Assembly: GCA_003343995.1 (NCBI GenBank)
Contig: QAKE01000066.1
Location: 1 to 45,525 of the forward strand
Source of the DNA: Bacillota bacterium
GTDB taxonomy: Bacteria; Bacillota; Clostridia; Christensenellales; Borkfalkiaceae
Length of the DNA: 45,525 bases
Direction: 5' to 3'
In this document: piece after piece, positions 38,833-45,525 of the stretch
Position numbering within the stretch: the stretch's first letter is position 1
How the letters are laid out: each line of letters begins with the position of its first letter
Program-made: the position numbers and the translations under genes
Notes under the pieces: generated by a model
Seen by the model: only the letters and a program-made list of their open reading frames with translations
Told to the model about the DNA's origin: nothing
The model's database searches: none

Positions 38833-40026
38833 TTTCACGCCGGTAAAGGTGACGTTCGCGTCGAGCTGCATCTCGTCGTAAAGTCTGCCGTGGAACTTTC
38901 CGTAATCGTCGTAATTATAGCGATAAAGGCGGTTGTCCAATTCCAGAATATCGCAGCCGCTTTCCCTGCTCTTTTTGATGATGGCGCCGAGATATTCCAC
39001 GAAATCCTCCTCCGCTTTTTTCGTGACGGCGTCGGCAATGATCGCGTTGCTCTGCAAGCCCTCGCGCTTTTCGTACGTGGAGCGGTCCTCCACGCGGGCG
39101 TACAAGTGCGCCGTTACGTGCAGCACCGGCGCGCCGTTTTCCACTTTCAACCTCATTTTGCACTTGTTTTGCGTGATATTGAGCAAAAAATCCTCTTTCA
39201 CGCCGTGCATTTCCACGTCGTCCACGATAAAATAATTTTCCTTGACGCTCTCGTTGAGCAGATTGAAGGTCTTGGTTTCGTGATCGTCCAACATGCCCAC
39301 GAAATACCCGTCTTTGAACATCGCGGTGTACGACGCGTCGAACACCTTCTCTTTCTCCTTCTGCCCGCCGCCCGCGCCGGAGCCCGCGCCGCCCGTTTTG
39401 CTTTCGCCCCCGCCTTCCACCTCGATGGCGCGGATATACGGCATATAGGAAGAGGACGCGGGCGAATAATACCCCACGGAAAAATCCTTGATGTTCACCG
39501 TGGCGACGTCGCTCGTCATGCCGGGGTTTTTCAAAAGGATCTTCTGAATGGCGAAGGAGGAAATGTTATCGAGGGGCGTTACGTCCTTCAAAAGCGATTT
39601 CGCCTTGCCCTGACAGGCGGTCACGCAGGCGGAATCCTGAATTTTAAGCGTTTTGGAAAAATAGTCGATGCACACGTTCACGTCGCCGACGAGCAGATCT
39701 TCCCCCAACACGATGAGGTTGCAAAAGCTCAAATTGGGATACCAGCCGGTGATGTCGCCGATTTGCCGCAGCGCCTCGCTCACCGTCGCGCCGTCGGCGG
39801 AAATCACGCCCTTTTCGTTTTCCGTGGAGGTGTTGCTCGCCTGCGGAATGGCGATCTGCACGGTCACTTCGTACTCCGATTCGTCCTTTTCGGAAATATC
39901 GATGCCCACCGCCGTGATGATGGCGGTTTTTTCGATATCGATCAAGCCGAAGTTATTGGAAAAATATAAGAGCGCGCAGAAGATCATGCCGAACAGCATC
40001 ACTTTAACCCCTATCTTTTTGCTCAT
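38830..40026 (-). CDS. gerAC: Spore germination protein, Ger(x)C family (GerAC-type)
   Basis: 398 aa, third subunit of a GerA-type germinant receptor in the inner spore membrane. It has the GerAC opening (IDIEKTAIITAVGID) and a C-terminal domain with KKSRESGCDILELDNRLYR. Family members are lipoproteins, but here the only early cysteine lies in FGMIFCALLYF, which is not a lipobox, so it may be held by an uncleaved N-terminal helix. A Gly/Lys-rich insertion (about 206-228, GGAGSGAGGG) forms a linker. Its start overlaps gerAB by 23 bp. Subtype (A, B or K) cannot be told. Confidence 0.9.
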   Translation of the reverse strand: MSKKIGVKVMLFGMIFCALLYFSNNFGLIDIEKTAIITAVGIDISEKDESEYEVTVQIAIPQASNTSTENEKGVISADGATVSEALRQIGDITGWYPNLSFCNLIVLGEDLLVGDVNVCIDYFSKTLKIQDSACVTACQGKAKSLLKDVTPLDNISSFAIQKILLKNPGMTSDVATVNIKDFSVGYYSPASSSYMPYIRAIEVEGGGESKTGGAGSGAGGGQKEKEKVFDASYTAMFKDGYFVGMLDDHETKTFNLLNESVKENYFIVDDVEMHGVKEDFLLNITQNKCKMRLKVENGAPVLHVTAHLYARVEDRSTYEKREGLQSNAIIADAVTKKAEEDFVEYLGAIIKKSRESGCDILELDNRLYRYNYDDYGKFHGRLYDEMQLDANVTFTGVK

Positions 40027-41107
40027 CTTTCTCCCCCTTTCTCAAAAACAAAGACAACAGCGGCACGACGTTGCTCATGACCATATAAAACACCGCCATC
40101 GAGGAAATGGACACGCTCAGCGCGGAAGCGTAATGCTCGTGCATCAGCAATATCAACAAAAACATCGCCGCGCTCACCCCCATGGACACGTATATTTTTT
40201 TCTCGATGCCGGTGATTTTCACGATGCATTCCGTGGCGAAGTAAAGCGGCAGGCACATCGCCACCGAGCCGGAAAACAGCAGGGCGAATATCGCGATATA
40301 ATCGAACCTGCCGATATTGTTGATGGCGACGCTGTACTTTGCGATTTCCGTCAGCGCAAACTCCTGCCGCGCCGCGACGGAGGAAAAAATCCCGTAAAAC
40401 ATCAGCATGCACAAGACGGGAAATATGCCCGCCGCGAAATAGGAAGGCACAAGCTTCGCATACGCCTTTTTTTCCGGCGGGATGCGCCCCATCAAAAAGA
40501 AGAGATAGACCGCATCCCCGAACCAGTTGAAGGAGGAAAACGCGCCTTTGACGATCTTGCCGGCGCCGTTCACGCCGACGGGGAGCACCGCGCCGAAATC
40601 GGTGTTGGAAAACGCGAGCGCGTATAAAATCACCAGCCCGATGACCGTGCACAAAAACATGATGTCCGCCAATCTGCCCAGCACGAACAGCTTTTTGGAC
40701 GCGATATATCCGCAGAAAAAGAAAAAGGGCAGAAAGGTGAAAAAGTTGGTGGTGTTTTCGTAGAGCGTGCGCTCCACGTATAATTTTTGCTCGTTGACCA
40801 ACGTGTATGCCTTGATGAAAAAATAGATAAAGAAGAGCGCGTATACGATTTTCGCCCCAACCTTGCCGATGTTGAGCGTTAAAATATCGTAATAATCCCG
40901 CCCTTTATAACGCTGCCACAAAACGAGCGCGCAAATCAGCGTGAGCGCGTCGAGCGCCACGTTGATCACGGAGGAAATCCACATGTCCGAGCCCGCGACC
41001 TTTACCAGCACCGACGGCAGAAGGAAAATTTTCGTTGCGGGAAGAAACGCGATGAAAAACAAACACACGTTGCGGATTCTGAAATTGTCGTTGGTCTTAT
41101 ACTCCAT
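40004..41107 (-). CDS. gerAB: Spore germination permease, GerAB-type
   Basis: 367 aa with 10 or so membrane segments, amino-acid-permease fold (endospore germination permease family). The N-terminal segment FRIRNVCLFFIAFLPATKIFLLP is the ligand-site region. This subunit is thought to sense the germinant, often an amino acid; the ligand here is unknown. It overlaps gerAA by 11 bp and gerAC by 23 bp, the usual tight A-B-C operon. Confidence 0.92.
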   Translation of the reverse strand: MEYKTNDNFRIRNVCLFFIAFLPATKIFLLPSVLVKVAGSDMWISSVINVALDALTLICALVLWQRYKGRDYYDILTLNIGKVGAKIVYALFFIYFFIKAYTLVNEQKLYVERTLYENTTNFFTFLPFFFFCGYIASKKLFVLGRLADIMFLCTVIGLVILYALAFSNTDFGAVLPVGVNGAGKIVKGAFSSFNWFGDAVYLFFLMGRIPPEKKAYAKLVPSYFAAGIFPVLCMLMFYGIFSSVAARQEFALTEIAKYSVAINNIGRFDYIAIFALLFSGSVAMCLPLYFATECIVKITGIEKKIYVSMGVSAAMFLLILLMHEHYASALSVSISSMAVFYMVMSNVVPLLSLFLRKGEKDEQKDRG

Positions 41108-42551
41108 TGTCTTTTTTCTCCTTTCTCACGCGCATGCGCACCTTGTTGGGGCTTTGGAAGGTAACGGGGCGCAGCACTTCGTTGCCCTGATCCATGCGGA
41201 TAAAGCCGTCCTTCAGATCCTTCGGAACCATGGGGGCGTAGGGCGCGAGCAGCGGCGTGCCGTAATTTTCAAAGGCGCAAAGATAAATGAAAAACGCGCC
41301 GATCGCCAAAAGCAGGGCGTAGATGCCGAACGCGCCCGCGACGATCAAAAAGATCACGCGGATGACGGAAAACTGCCGCTCCAGTTCGGGCGTGGTGTAC
41401 AGACATATGCCGGAAAGCGCTATGATCATCAACGCCGGCGCGGAGATGATGCCCGCCGTTACCGCCGTTTCCCCCAGCACGAGACCGCCGACGATGGACA
41501 CCACCATGCCCACGTATTTGGGCATTCTCACGCTCGCCTCGTTGAGCACCTCGAAGATCAATAGGGTGAAAAACATTTCAAAGCTCGGCGACAGCGGTAT
41601 GCCCTTGATGCTGTTGACGATGGTGAGCAGAAAGGTAAGCGGTATGATTTGCAGATGAAAAAGCTGCGCCGCCACGAACATGGACGGGGCGAGCAGGGAA
41701 ATCATGATGGAAATGAGGCGGATCATACGGCCGAGCGAGGCGCGGTAGCGGGAAACGTAATAGTCCTCCGCGCTCTGGAAATCCTCCAAAAGGATATACG
41801 GCGCGGTGACGACCATGGGCGTGCCGTCCACGATCACCCCCACGCGCCCTTCCAGAATTTTGGCGGCGAGAATGTCCGGCTTTTCCGTCGTACCGAACTG
41901 TTTGAAAAGTGAAGTGTTATGCTCCGCCAGAAAGCGCGCGATATACGAGCTGTCCAGCACGGCGTCGATGTCGATTTCCTTGATTTTTTTTACGATCTGC
42001 TCTTTCAGCCCCTCCTTGACGACGCCCTCGATATAGCACACGCATACCGCCGTGTCGGAGTATTTCCCCACGTTGAACTGCTCGAATTTGAGCTTTTCCG
42101 TTTTCAGGCGGCGGCGCATCATGCCGATGTTGGTCTGAATGCTTTCCACAAACCCTTCGCGCGGGCCTTGCAGCACCGTCGCGGTGGGCGGCTCGGACAC
42201 CGAACGCGATTCAAAGGCTTTCGCCGCGGCGGATACCGCCCCCGTAACCCCCTCCGCGAGAACCACGGTATGCCCCAAAAGCACCTCCGCCGTCACCTCG
42301 TCGTACGTCGTCAGCCGTTTCAGCTCGGGCTCGAGAATACACCCTTCCAGACTTTCCATGCTCACGCTTTCCAGCATTTTAACGGGGAGCATGATCTGCC
42401 GCCCGATCGCCTGCTTATCGGTCAGTCCGTCGAGAAAGACGAGCAGCACTTCCTTGTCCGCCACGGTGAAGGACAGCGTTTTCACGTCGTCGGAATCGAG
42501 CAACGAACCGAGCTGTTTTCTGCTCTTGGCAAGTTCTTTTTTAATCTTCAT
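41097..42551 (-). CDS. gerAA: Spore germination protein, GerA family (GerAA-type)
   Basis: 484 aa. A soluble N-terminal domain (1-240) contains CYIEGVVKEGLKEQIVKKIKEIDIDAVLDSSYIARFL and EGRVGVIVDGTPMVVTAPYILLEDFQSAEDYY, the most conserved part of the family. Four or five membrane segments follow (about 285-430, including SIKGIPLSPSFEMFFTLLIFEVLNEASVRMP). It forms the ion-channel-like subunit of the receptor. There is no Shine-Dalgarno site; the ATG lies 8 nt after a forespore-type -10 box. Confidence 0.94.
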   Translation of the reverse strand: MKIKKELAKSRKQLGSLLDSDDVKTLSFTVADKEVLLVFLDGLTDKQAIGRQIMLPVKMLESVSMESLEGCILEPELKRLTTYDEVTAEVLLGHTVVLAEGVTGAVSAAAKAFESRSVSEPPTATVLQGPREGFVESIQTNIGMMRRRLKTEKLKFEQFNVGKYSDTAVCVCYIEGVVKEGLKEQIVKKIKEIDIDAVLDSSYIARFLAEHNTSLFKQFGTTEKPDILAAKILEGRVGVIVDGTPMVVTAPYILLEDFQSAEDYYVSRYRASLGRMIRLISIMISLLAPSMFVAAQLFHLQIIPLTFLLTIVNSIKGIPLSPSFEMFFTLLIFEVLNEASVRMPKYVGMVVSIVGGLVLGETAVTAGIISAPALMIIALSGICLYTTPELERQFSVIRVIFLIVAGAFGIYALLLAIGAFFIYLCAFENYGTPLLAPYAPMVPKDLKDGFIRMDQGNEVLRPVTFQSPNKVRMRVRKEKKDNGV

Positions 42552-42558
42552 ATAAAGA

Positions 42559-42587
42559 TAGTTTTTTTAACCGGCGAAAATTTATGC
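42559..42587 (-). promoter_or_regulatory. sigma-F/G-type promoter of gerA operon
   Basis: Complement reads GCATA (42583-42587), 15-nt spacer, AAAAAACTA (42559-42567). This fits the forespore pattern (GYATA or GMATR, 15 nt, then xxxRARMTA) except for the leading GG. Sigma-G control of germination receptors is known in Bacillus; its use here is inferred. Confidence 0.55.
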
Positions 42588-42595
42588 GCAAAAAG

Positions 42596-42627
42596 AAAAA
42601 ACGGCGCTTTTGCAAACGCCGTTTTTT
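42596..42627. terminator. terminator of amino-acid ABC operon
   Basis: AAAAAACGGCG / CGCCGTTTTTT with a 10-nt loop, T-runs on both strands. It ends the leftward ATPase gene at 42655. Confidence 0.85.
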
Positions 42628-42654
42628 GTCGCTCCCGCCGCTATGCGGGGAATT

Positions 42655-43584
42655 TTATAACACTTTCGATAAAAAATCTTTCAGCCGCGCGTCCTTCGGA
42701 TTTGCGAAGAACTCCTTCGGCTCGTTTTCCTCTTTGATCACGCCGTCGTCCATGAACAGCACTTTGGAGGCGACCTCCTTGGCAAAGCCCATCTCGTGGG
42801 TGACCACGACCATCGTCATGCCCTCTTTCGCCAAATCCACCATAACTTTCAGCACCTCGCCCACCATTTCGGGATCGAGCGCGCTGGTCGGCTCGTCGAA
42901 CAGCATCACGTCCGGCTCCATCGCCAAGGCGCGAATGATGGCGATACGCTGTTTCTGCCCGCCCGACAGCGTGGACGGATAAACGTCCGCTTTGTCCTCC
43001 AGCCCGATCTTTCTCAAAAGGGCGAGCGCCTTTTCCCGCGCGTCTTTTTCGGAAAGTTTTTTCAGCTTTACGGGCGCGAGGGTGATGTTCTGCATCACGG
43101 TAAGGTGCGGGAACAGGTTGAACTGTTGAAACACCATGCCGATTTTCTGGCGGTGCAAATCTATGCTCTTTTCGATTTTCTTGTTGATGGCTTTTTCTTC
43201 CGCCTTCAGCGCGCGGTACTCTTTTAACTTCTGTGCACTGTACTCTTCCAACGTTTGGCAAAGCGACTCATCGCCAAAGGAATTTCCCGCTTGTTTCACT
43301 TGCTTTTTCTTCGCTTTCAGCTCCTTCAGCTTTTCCGCAAGGTAAACCTGCTCGTTTTTGAACACGTACTCCCCTTCGAGCTTGATTTCCCCCGCCGTGG
43401 GCGTTTCGAGCAGATTCAGACAGCGCAAAAACGTGCTTTTGCCGCAGCCCGAGGGACCGATGATCGCGATCACGTCCCCCGCGTATATCTTCGTATCGAT
43501 GCCCTTTAAAACGTTGAGTTTGCCGAAGGATTTTTTCAGCTCCTTGGTTTCGAGCAGTATCGTTTTATCGTTCACTTTTCGCAA
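42655..43584 (-). CDS. Polar amino-acid ABC ATPase with coiled-coil insertion
   Basis: 309 aa against about 245 for GlnQ/ArtP. Walker A GPSGCGKST (about 42-50), signature LSGGQKQR (about 207-214), Walker B VMLFDEPTSALDP. Between Walker A and the Q-loop (MVFQQFNLFPHLT, about 151-163) there is an extra stretch of roughly 65 charged residues (about 75-140, rich in LKELKAKKK and AEEKAINKKIEK) predicted as coiled coil. It replaces the normal short loop. Also AIIRAL instead of AIARAL. It overlaps the permease gene by 20 bp and is last in the operon. Confidence 0.92.
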   Translation of the reverse strand: MRKVNDKTILLETKELKKSFGKLNVLKGIDTKIYAGDVIAIIGPSGCGKSTFLRCLNLLETPTAGEIKLEGEYVFKNEQVYLAEKLKELKAKKKQVKQAGNSFGDESLCQTLEEYSAQKLKEYRALKAEEKAINKKIEKSIDLHRQKIGMVFQQFNLFPHLTVMQNITLAPVKLKKLSEKDAREKALALLRKIGLEDKADVYPSTLSGGQKQRIAIIRALAMEPDVMLFDEPTSALDPEMVGEVLKVMVDLAKEGMTMVVVTHEMGFAKEVASKVLFMDDGVIKEENEPKEFFANPKDARLKDFLSKVL

Positions 43585-44257
43585 GCCTCCTTTCCAGCAC
43601 GCGGATAAGCAGCGTAATCAGCATAACGAGCACTAAATATACGAGCGCAAGCATGATATACGGCACGAAATATTCGTAGGTGGAATTTCCGATCGCCTGA
43701 AAGGATTTCGTCAAATCCATCACCGCGATAAAGCTGACGACGGAGGTTTCCTTGATCAACGCGATAAACTCGTTGCCGAGGGTGGGCAGAATATTTTTAA
43801 TGGCCTGCGGCAGAACGATGCGCATCATCGTCGACGTAAAGCCGAACCCCAAGGAACGCCCCGCTTCCATCTGCCCCTTATCGACGGCGTTGATGCCGCC
43901 GCGAAGGATTTCCGCCATGTACGCCGAACTGTTCATGCCGAAGATGATGACCGCCTCCATAACGGAATCGATATTGAGTCCGATCATCGGAAAGAGCGCG
44001 AAGTGCATCAGCAAAAGCTGCACTACCATAGGCGTGCCGCGGAAAAGCATAACGTAAACGTCGCAAATGCCCTTCAGCGTCTTTACGAAAACGTTTTCCT
44101 TAGGGATAATCTTCACCGTTGCGATCAGGCAACCGAGAATAAACCCTATAACCAAGCCGAACACCGCAATGATTGCGGTGTTCTGCAAACCTGTCAAAAA
44201 ATTTTTATACCCGCCGTCCGTAAAGAACGCTTTGGTAAAAATCTGCCAATTGTTCAT
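43565..44257 (-). CDS. Polar amino-acid ABC permease (HisM/GlnP type)
   Basis: 230 aa, five or so membrane segments. The EAA loop is EAGRSLGFGFTSTMMRIVLPQAIKNILPTLGNEFIALIKETS, the family signature. The opening (FLTGLQNTAIIAVFGLVIGFILG) is typical of permeases that form homodimers. It sits 2 bp after the binding-protein gene. Ligand unknown; the family carries glutamine, cystine, arginine or histidine. Confidence 0.94.
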   Translation of the reverse strand: MNNWQIFTKAFFTDGGYKNFLTGLQNTAIIAVFGLVIGFILGCLIATVKIIPKENVFVKTLKGICDVYVMLFRGTPMVVQLLLMHFALFPMIGLNIDSVMEAVIIFGMNSSAYMAEILRGGINAVDKGQMEAGRSLGFGFTSTMMRIVLPQAIKNILPTLGNEFIALIKETSVVSFIAVMDLTKSFQAIGNSTYEYFVPYIMLALVYLVLVMLITLLIRVLERRLAKSER

Positions 44258-44259
44258 TA

Positions 44260-45096
44260 TTATTTATTGATGCTTTCCGCAACCATCTTAGAAGGCTGCA
44301 TATCCAGAATTACGGCATTGATTTTACCGTTGGAAAGGTCTTTCATCGCCAGCGCGCCCGTCGTGTAGCCTTTTGTGGTGAGATTTTTGAATCCGTCGTA
44401 ACCGAAGCCTTCGTCGCCGGCGGAATACATGTAACCCGTCGTGCCGTTCTGCGTGCCGACAATGTATTTTTTATCTTTGTTTTTCAAAACTTCTTCCACG
44501 TCGGCGGCCGTTTCGCACGCGTCAAAATCGGTGTCGCTCGCCTTCACGGTGATGACCTGCGCGGATTCGTAATATCCCGTCGAAAAATCGACCTGCTTCA
44601 AGCGCTCGTCGTTTACAGTCATACCCGCCATGCCGATGTCGCTTTCCCCGTTTTGCACGCTGTTGATGATGGAATCGAATTCCATATCCTTAATATAAAG
44701 GGTTTTTCCGAGTTTCTGGGCAATCAACGACGCGATTTCGATATCCACGCCCTTAAACTTATTGCCTTCGTAATATTCAAACGGAGGGAAGAAAGCGTTT
44801 GTCGCCACGACAAAACACCCTTCGTCGCTTGCGGGATTTTCATACGTAAACGTCGCCGAGCCGTCAAAGTAAGAGTTGATCAGCGTTGCCAACGAACCGT
44901 CGGCTTCCTTTTCCGCCAACAGTTCGTTCACTTCTGCAAGCAGCGTCGATTCCTTTTTGATCGCAAACGCATAAGTTTCTTCGGTAAGTTTGATATCCTT
45001 AAACACCTTTACGTTTTCAGCCTTGTTGCACCCTGCGAATGCAAAGCACGTGAGAGCCAGAGCAAGGCTCATAATTGTCGCTAAAATCTTTTTCAT
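44260..45096 (-). CDS. Amino-acid-binding lipoprotein, apparently circularly permuted
   Basis: 278 aa with a lipoprotein signal (lipobox FAGC, Cys23). The SBP family 3 core is clear from about residue 92: CFVVATNAFFPPFEYYEGNKFKGVDIEIASLIAQKLG, then DIGMAGMTVNDERLKQVDFSTGYY. But the segment normally closing such proteins (YAFAIKKESTLLAEVNELL...LATLINSYF) stands at residues 42-77, before the core. The C-terminus stops after INAVILDMQPSKMVAESINK, where that segment would usually follow. The fold could still close because the termini are adjacent in space. It heads the operon with the permease and ATPase. Confidence 0.9.
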   Translation of the reverse strand: MKKILATIMSLALALTCFAFAGCNKAENVKVFKDIKLTEETYAFAIKKESTLLAEVNELLAEKEADGSLATLINSYFDGSATFTYENPASDEGCFVVATNAFFPPFEYYEGNKFKGVDIEIASLIAQKLGKTLYIKDMEFDSIINSVQNGESDIGMAGMTVNDERLKQVDFSTGYYESAQVITVKASDTDFDACETAADVEEVLKNKDKKYIVGTQNGTTGYMYSAGDEGFGYDGFKNLTTKGYTTGALAMKDLSNGKINAVILDMQPSKMVAESINK

Positions 45097-45133
45097 TTTT
45101 TTCTCCTTCCGCCGCTGCCGCCCGTAAATCGGA

Positions 45134-45168
45134 TTTCCGCAAATTGCGGAAAAAGCGCCGGCGCTTTT
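45134..45168 (-). terminator. leader hairpins before the binding-protein gene (possible attenuator)
   Basis: On the complement AAAAGCGCC/GGCGCTTTT (18-bp palindrome, 45151-45168) is followed at once by TTTCCGC/GCGGAAA (45134-45152). Both lie between the promoter and the start codon. The first is followed by T and could terminate. No known riboswitch core is recognised. Confidence 0.5.
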
Positions 45169-45190
45169 CTTTTTTCGATTTTATGCCGTT

Positions 45191-45219
45191 AGTTTACACC
45201 TTAATTTTACGTTTGTCAA
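45191..45219 (-). promoter_or_regulatory. amino-acid ABC operon promoter
   Basis: Complement reads TTGACA, 17-nt spacer, TAAACT (boxes 45214-45219 and 45191-45196). The leader is about 90 nt. Confidence 0.75.
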
Positions 45220-45401
45220 ACTTTTTTGCATAAAAAATGAAAAAATTTATTTAAATATTCAGATTTTAAGGATAAAATGAATAAAATATAGAATAAATTT
45301 TATTTTATACAATATTTTTTCTTTAGACCCCCGCAAGACAACCGATAAAACGGCGAATTTACGCGAAATGATAAATTTTTTGTTAAAGCGCAGAAAAACG
45401 C

Positions 45402-45430
45402 TTTACATTTCTGCGGAAAATTGCTAAAAT
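45402..45430 (+). promoter_or_regulatory. tRNA-Gln promoter
   Basis: TTTACA (45402-45407), 17-nt spacer, TAAAAT (45425-45430). The 180 bp between this and the leftward promoter at 45191 are very AT-rich and show no gene. Confidence 0.7.
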
Positions 45431-45450
45431 ATTAAAGCATTCAAATTGAA

Positions 45451-45525
45451 AGGGGTGTCGCCAAGCGGTAAGGCCACGGACTCTGACTCCGTCATTCGTT
45501 GGTTCGAATCCAGCCACCCCTGCCA
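45451..45525 (+). tRNA. tRNA-Gln (anticodon CTG)
   Basis: 75 nt, complete. Acceptor stem AGGGGTG / CACCCCT, anticodon stem ACGGA / TCCGT around CTCTGAC (CTG at 34-36), T-loop TTCGAAT, encoded CCA ending at the last base of the window. It reads CAG codons and is probably the first gene of a tRNA cluster that continues outside. Confidence 0.95.

Overview
The window looks like a chromosomal segment of a spore-forming, anaerobic Clostridia-type bacterium (Bacillota). The evidence is an intact sigK, a gerA-type germinant receptor operon with a forespore-type promoter, a SpoVB-like flippase, a flavodiiron protein, an ECF folate transporter subunit under a THF riboswitch, and Gram-positive Shine-Dalgarno and terminator usage. 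No phage or plasmid backbone is visible. Most of the segment is moderately GC-rich with compact intergenic gaps. Two AT-shifted stretches (about 3.4-5.2 kb and 20.5-24.6 kb) look like acquired or eroded islands.

Layout. 1-600: 5' end of a leftward 16S rRNA gene with tandem promoters. 610-3344: mnmA (leftward), a CorC/HlyC-type membrane protein and tRNA-Arg(CCG). 3385-5175: island beside the tRNA with G-tract clusters, a promoter-RNA-terminator unit that looks like an undescribed structured sRNA, an orphan vWA-like gene and a leftward short transcript. 5379-8225: an ABC exporter with two tandemly duplicated ATPases. 8344-11243: flavodiiron protein, TPR protein and a DUF4037-like protein. 11309-16556: leftward polyamine operon (XRE/cupin regulator, potA, potB, potC, potD). 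16740-17243: intergenic region with two tandem copies of a roughly 146-bp unit, each encoding a 21-residue hydrophobic peptide. 17318-19547: sugar-kinase-like APH-fold enzyme and an anchored acidic-tail protein. 19701-20399: sigK behind a sigma-E-type promoter.

20466-24579: AT-richer island with a truncated BspA-like LRR fragment, a flavodoxin remnant, MerR and LysR regulators, a BspA-like lipoprotein and a 110-bp element with 17-bp perfect terminal inverted repeats. 24649-31141: purine permease, LysM protein, SpoVB-like flippase with a non-AUG start, folT with its riboswitch, a DUF421/DUF4363 pair and an InlB-repeat lipoprotein. 31241-38787: archaeal-type AspRS, DegV, an apparently leaderless dxs-pepE-queH operon, cyclophilin and an M29 aminopeptidase. 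38830-42551: gerA operon. 42655-45096: amino-acid ABC transporter whose binding protein appears circularly permuted. 45451-45525: tRNA-Gln(CTG), ending exactly at the window edge.

The best candidates for something undescribed are the 175-nt sRNA at 3948-4122 and the tandem 21-aa peptide units at 16872-17243. Next come the permuted binding protein, the four-site symmetric operator before the pot operon, the short inverted-repeat element at 24470-24579 and the structured leader of the purine permease. All functional statements come from reading motifs by eye; no database search was possible.
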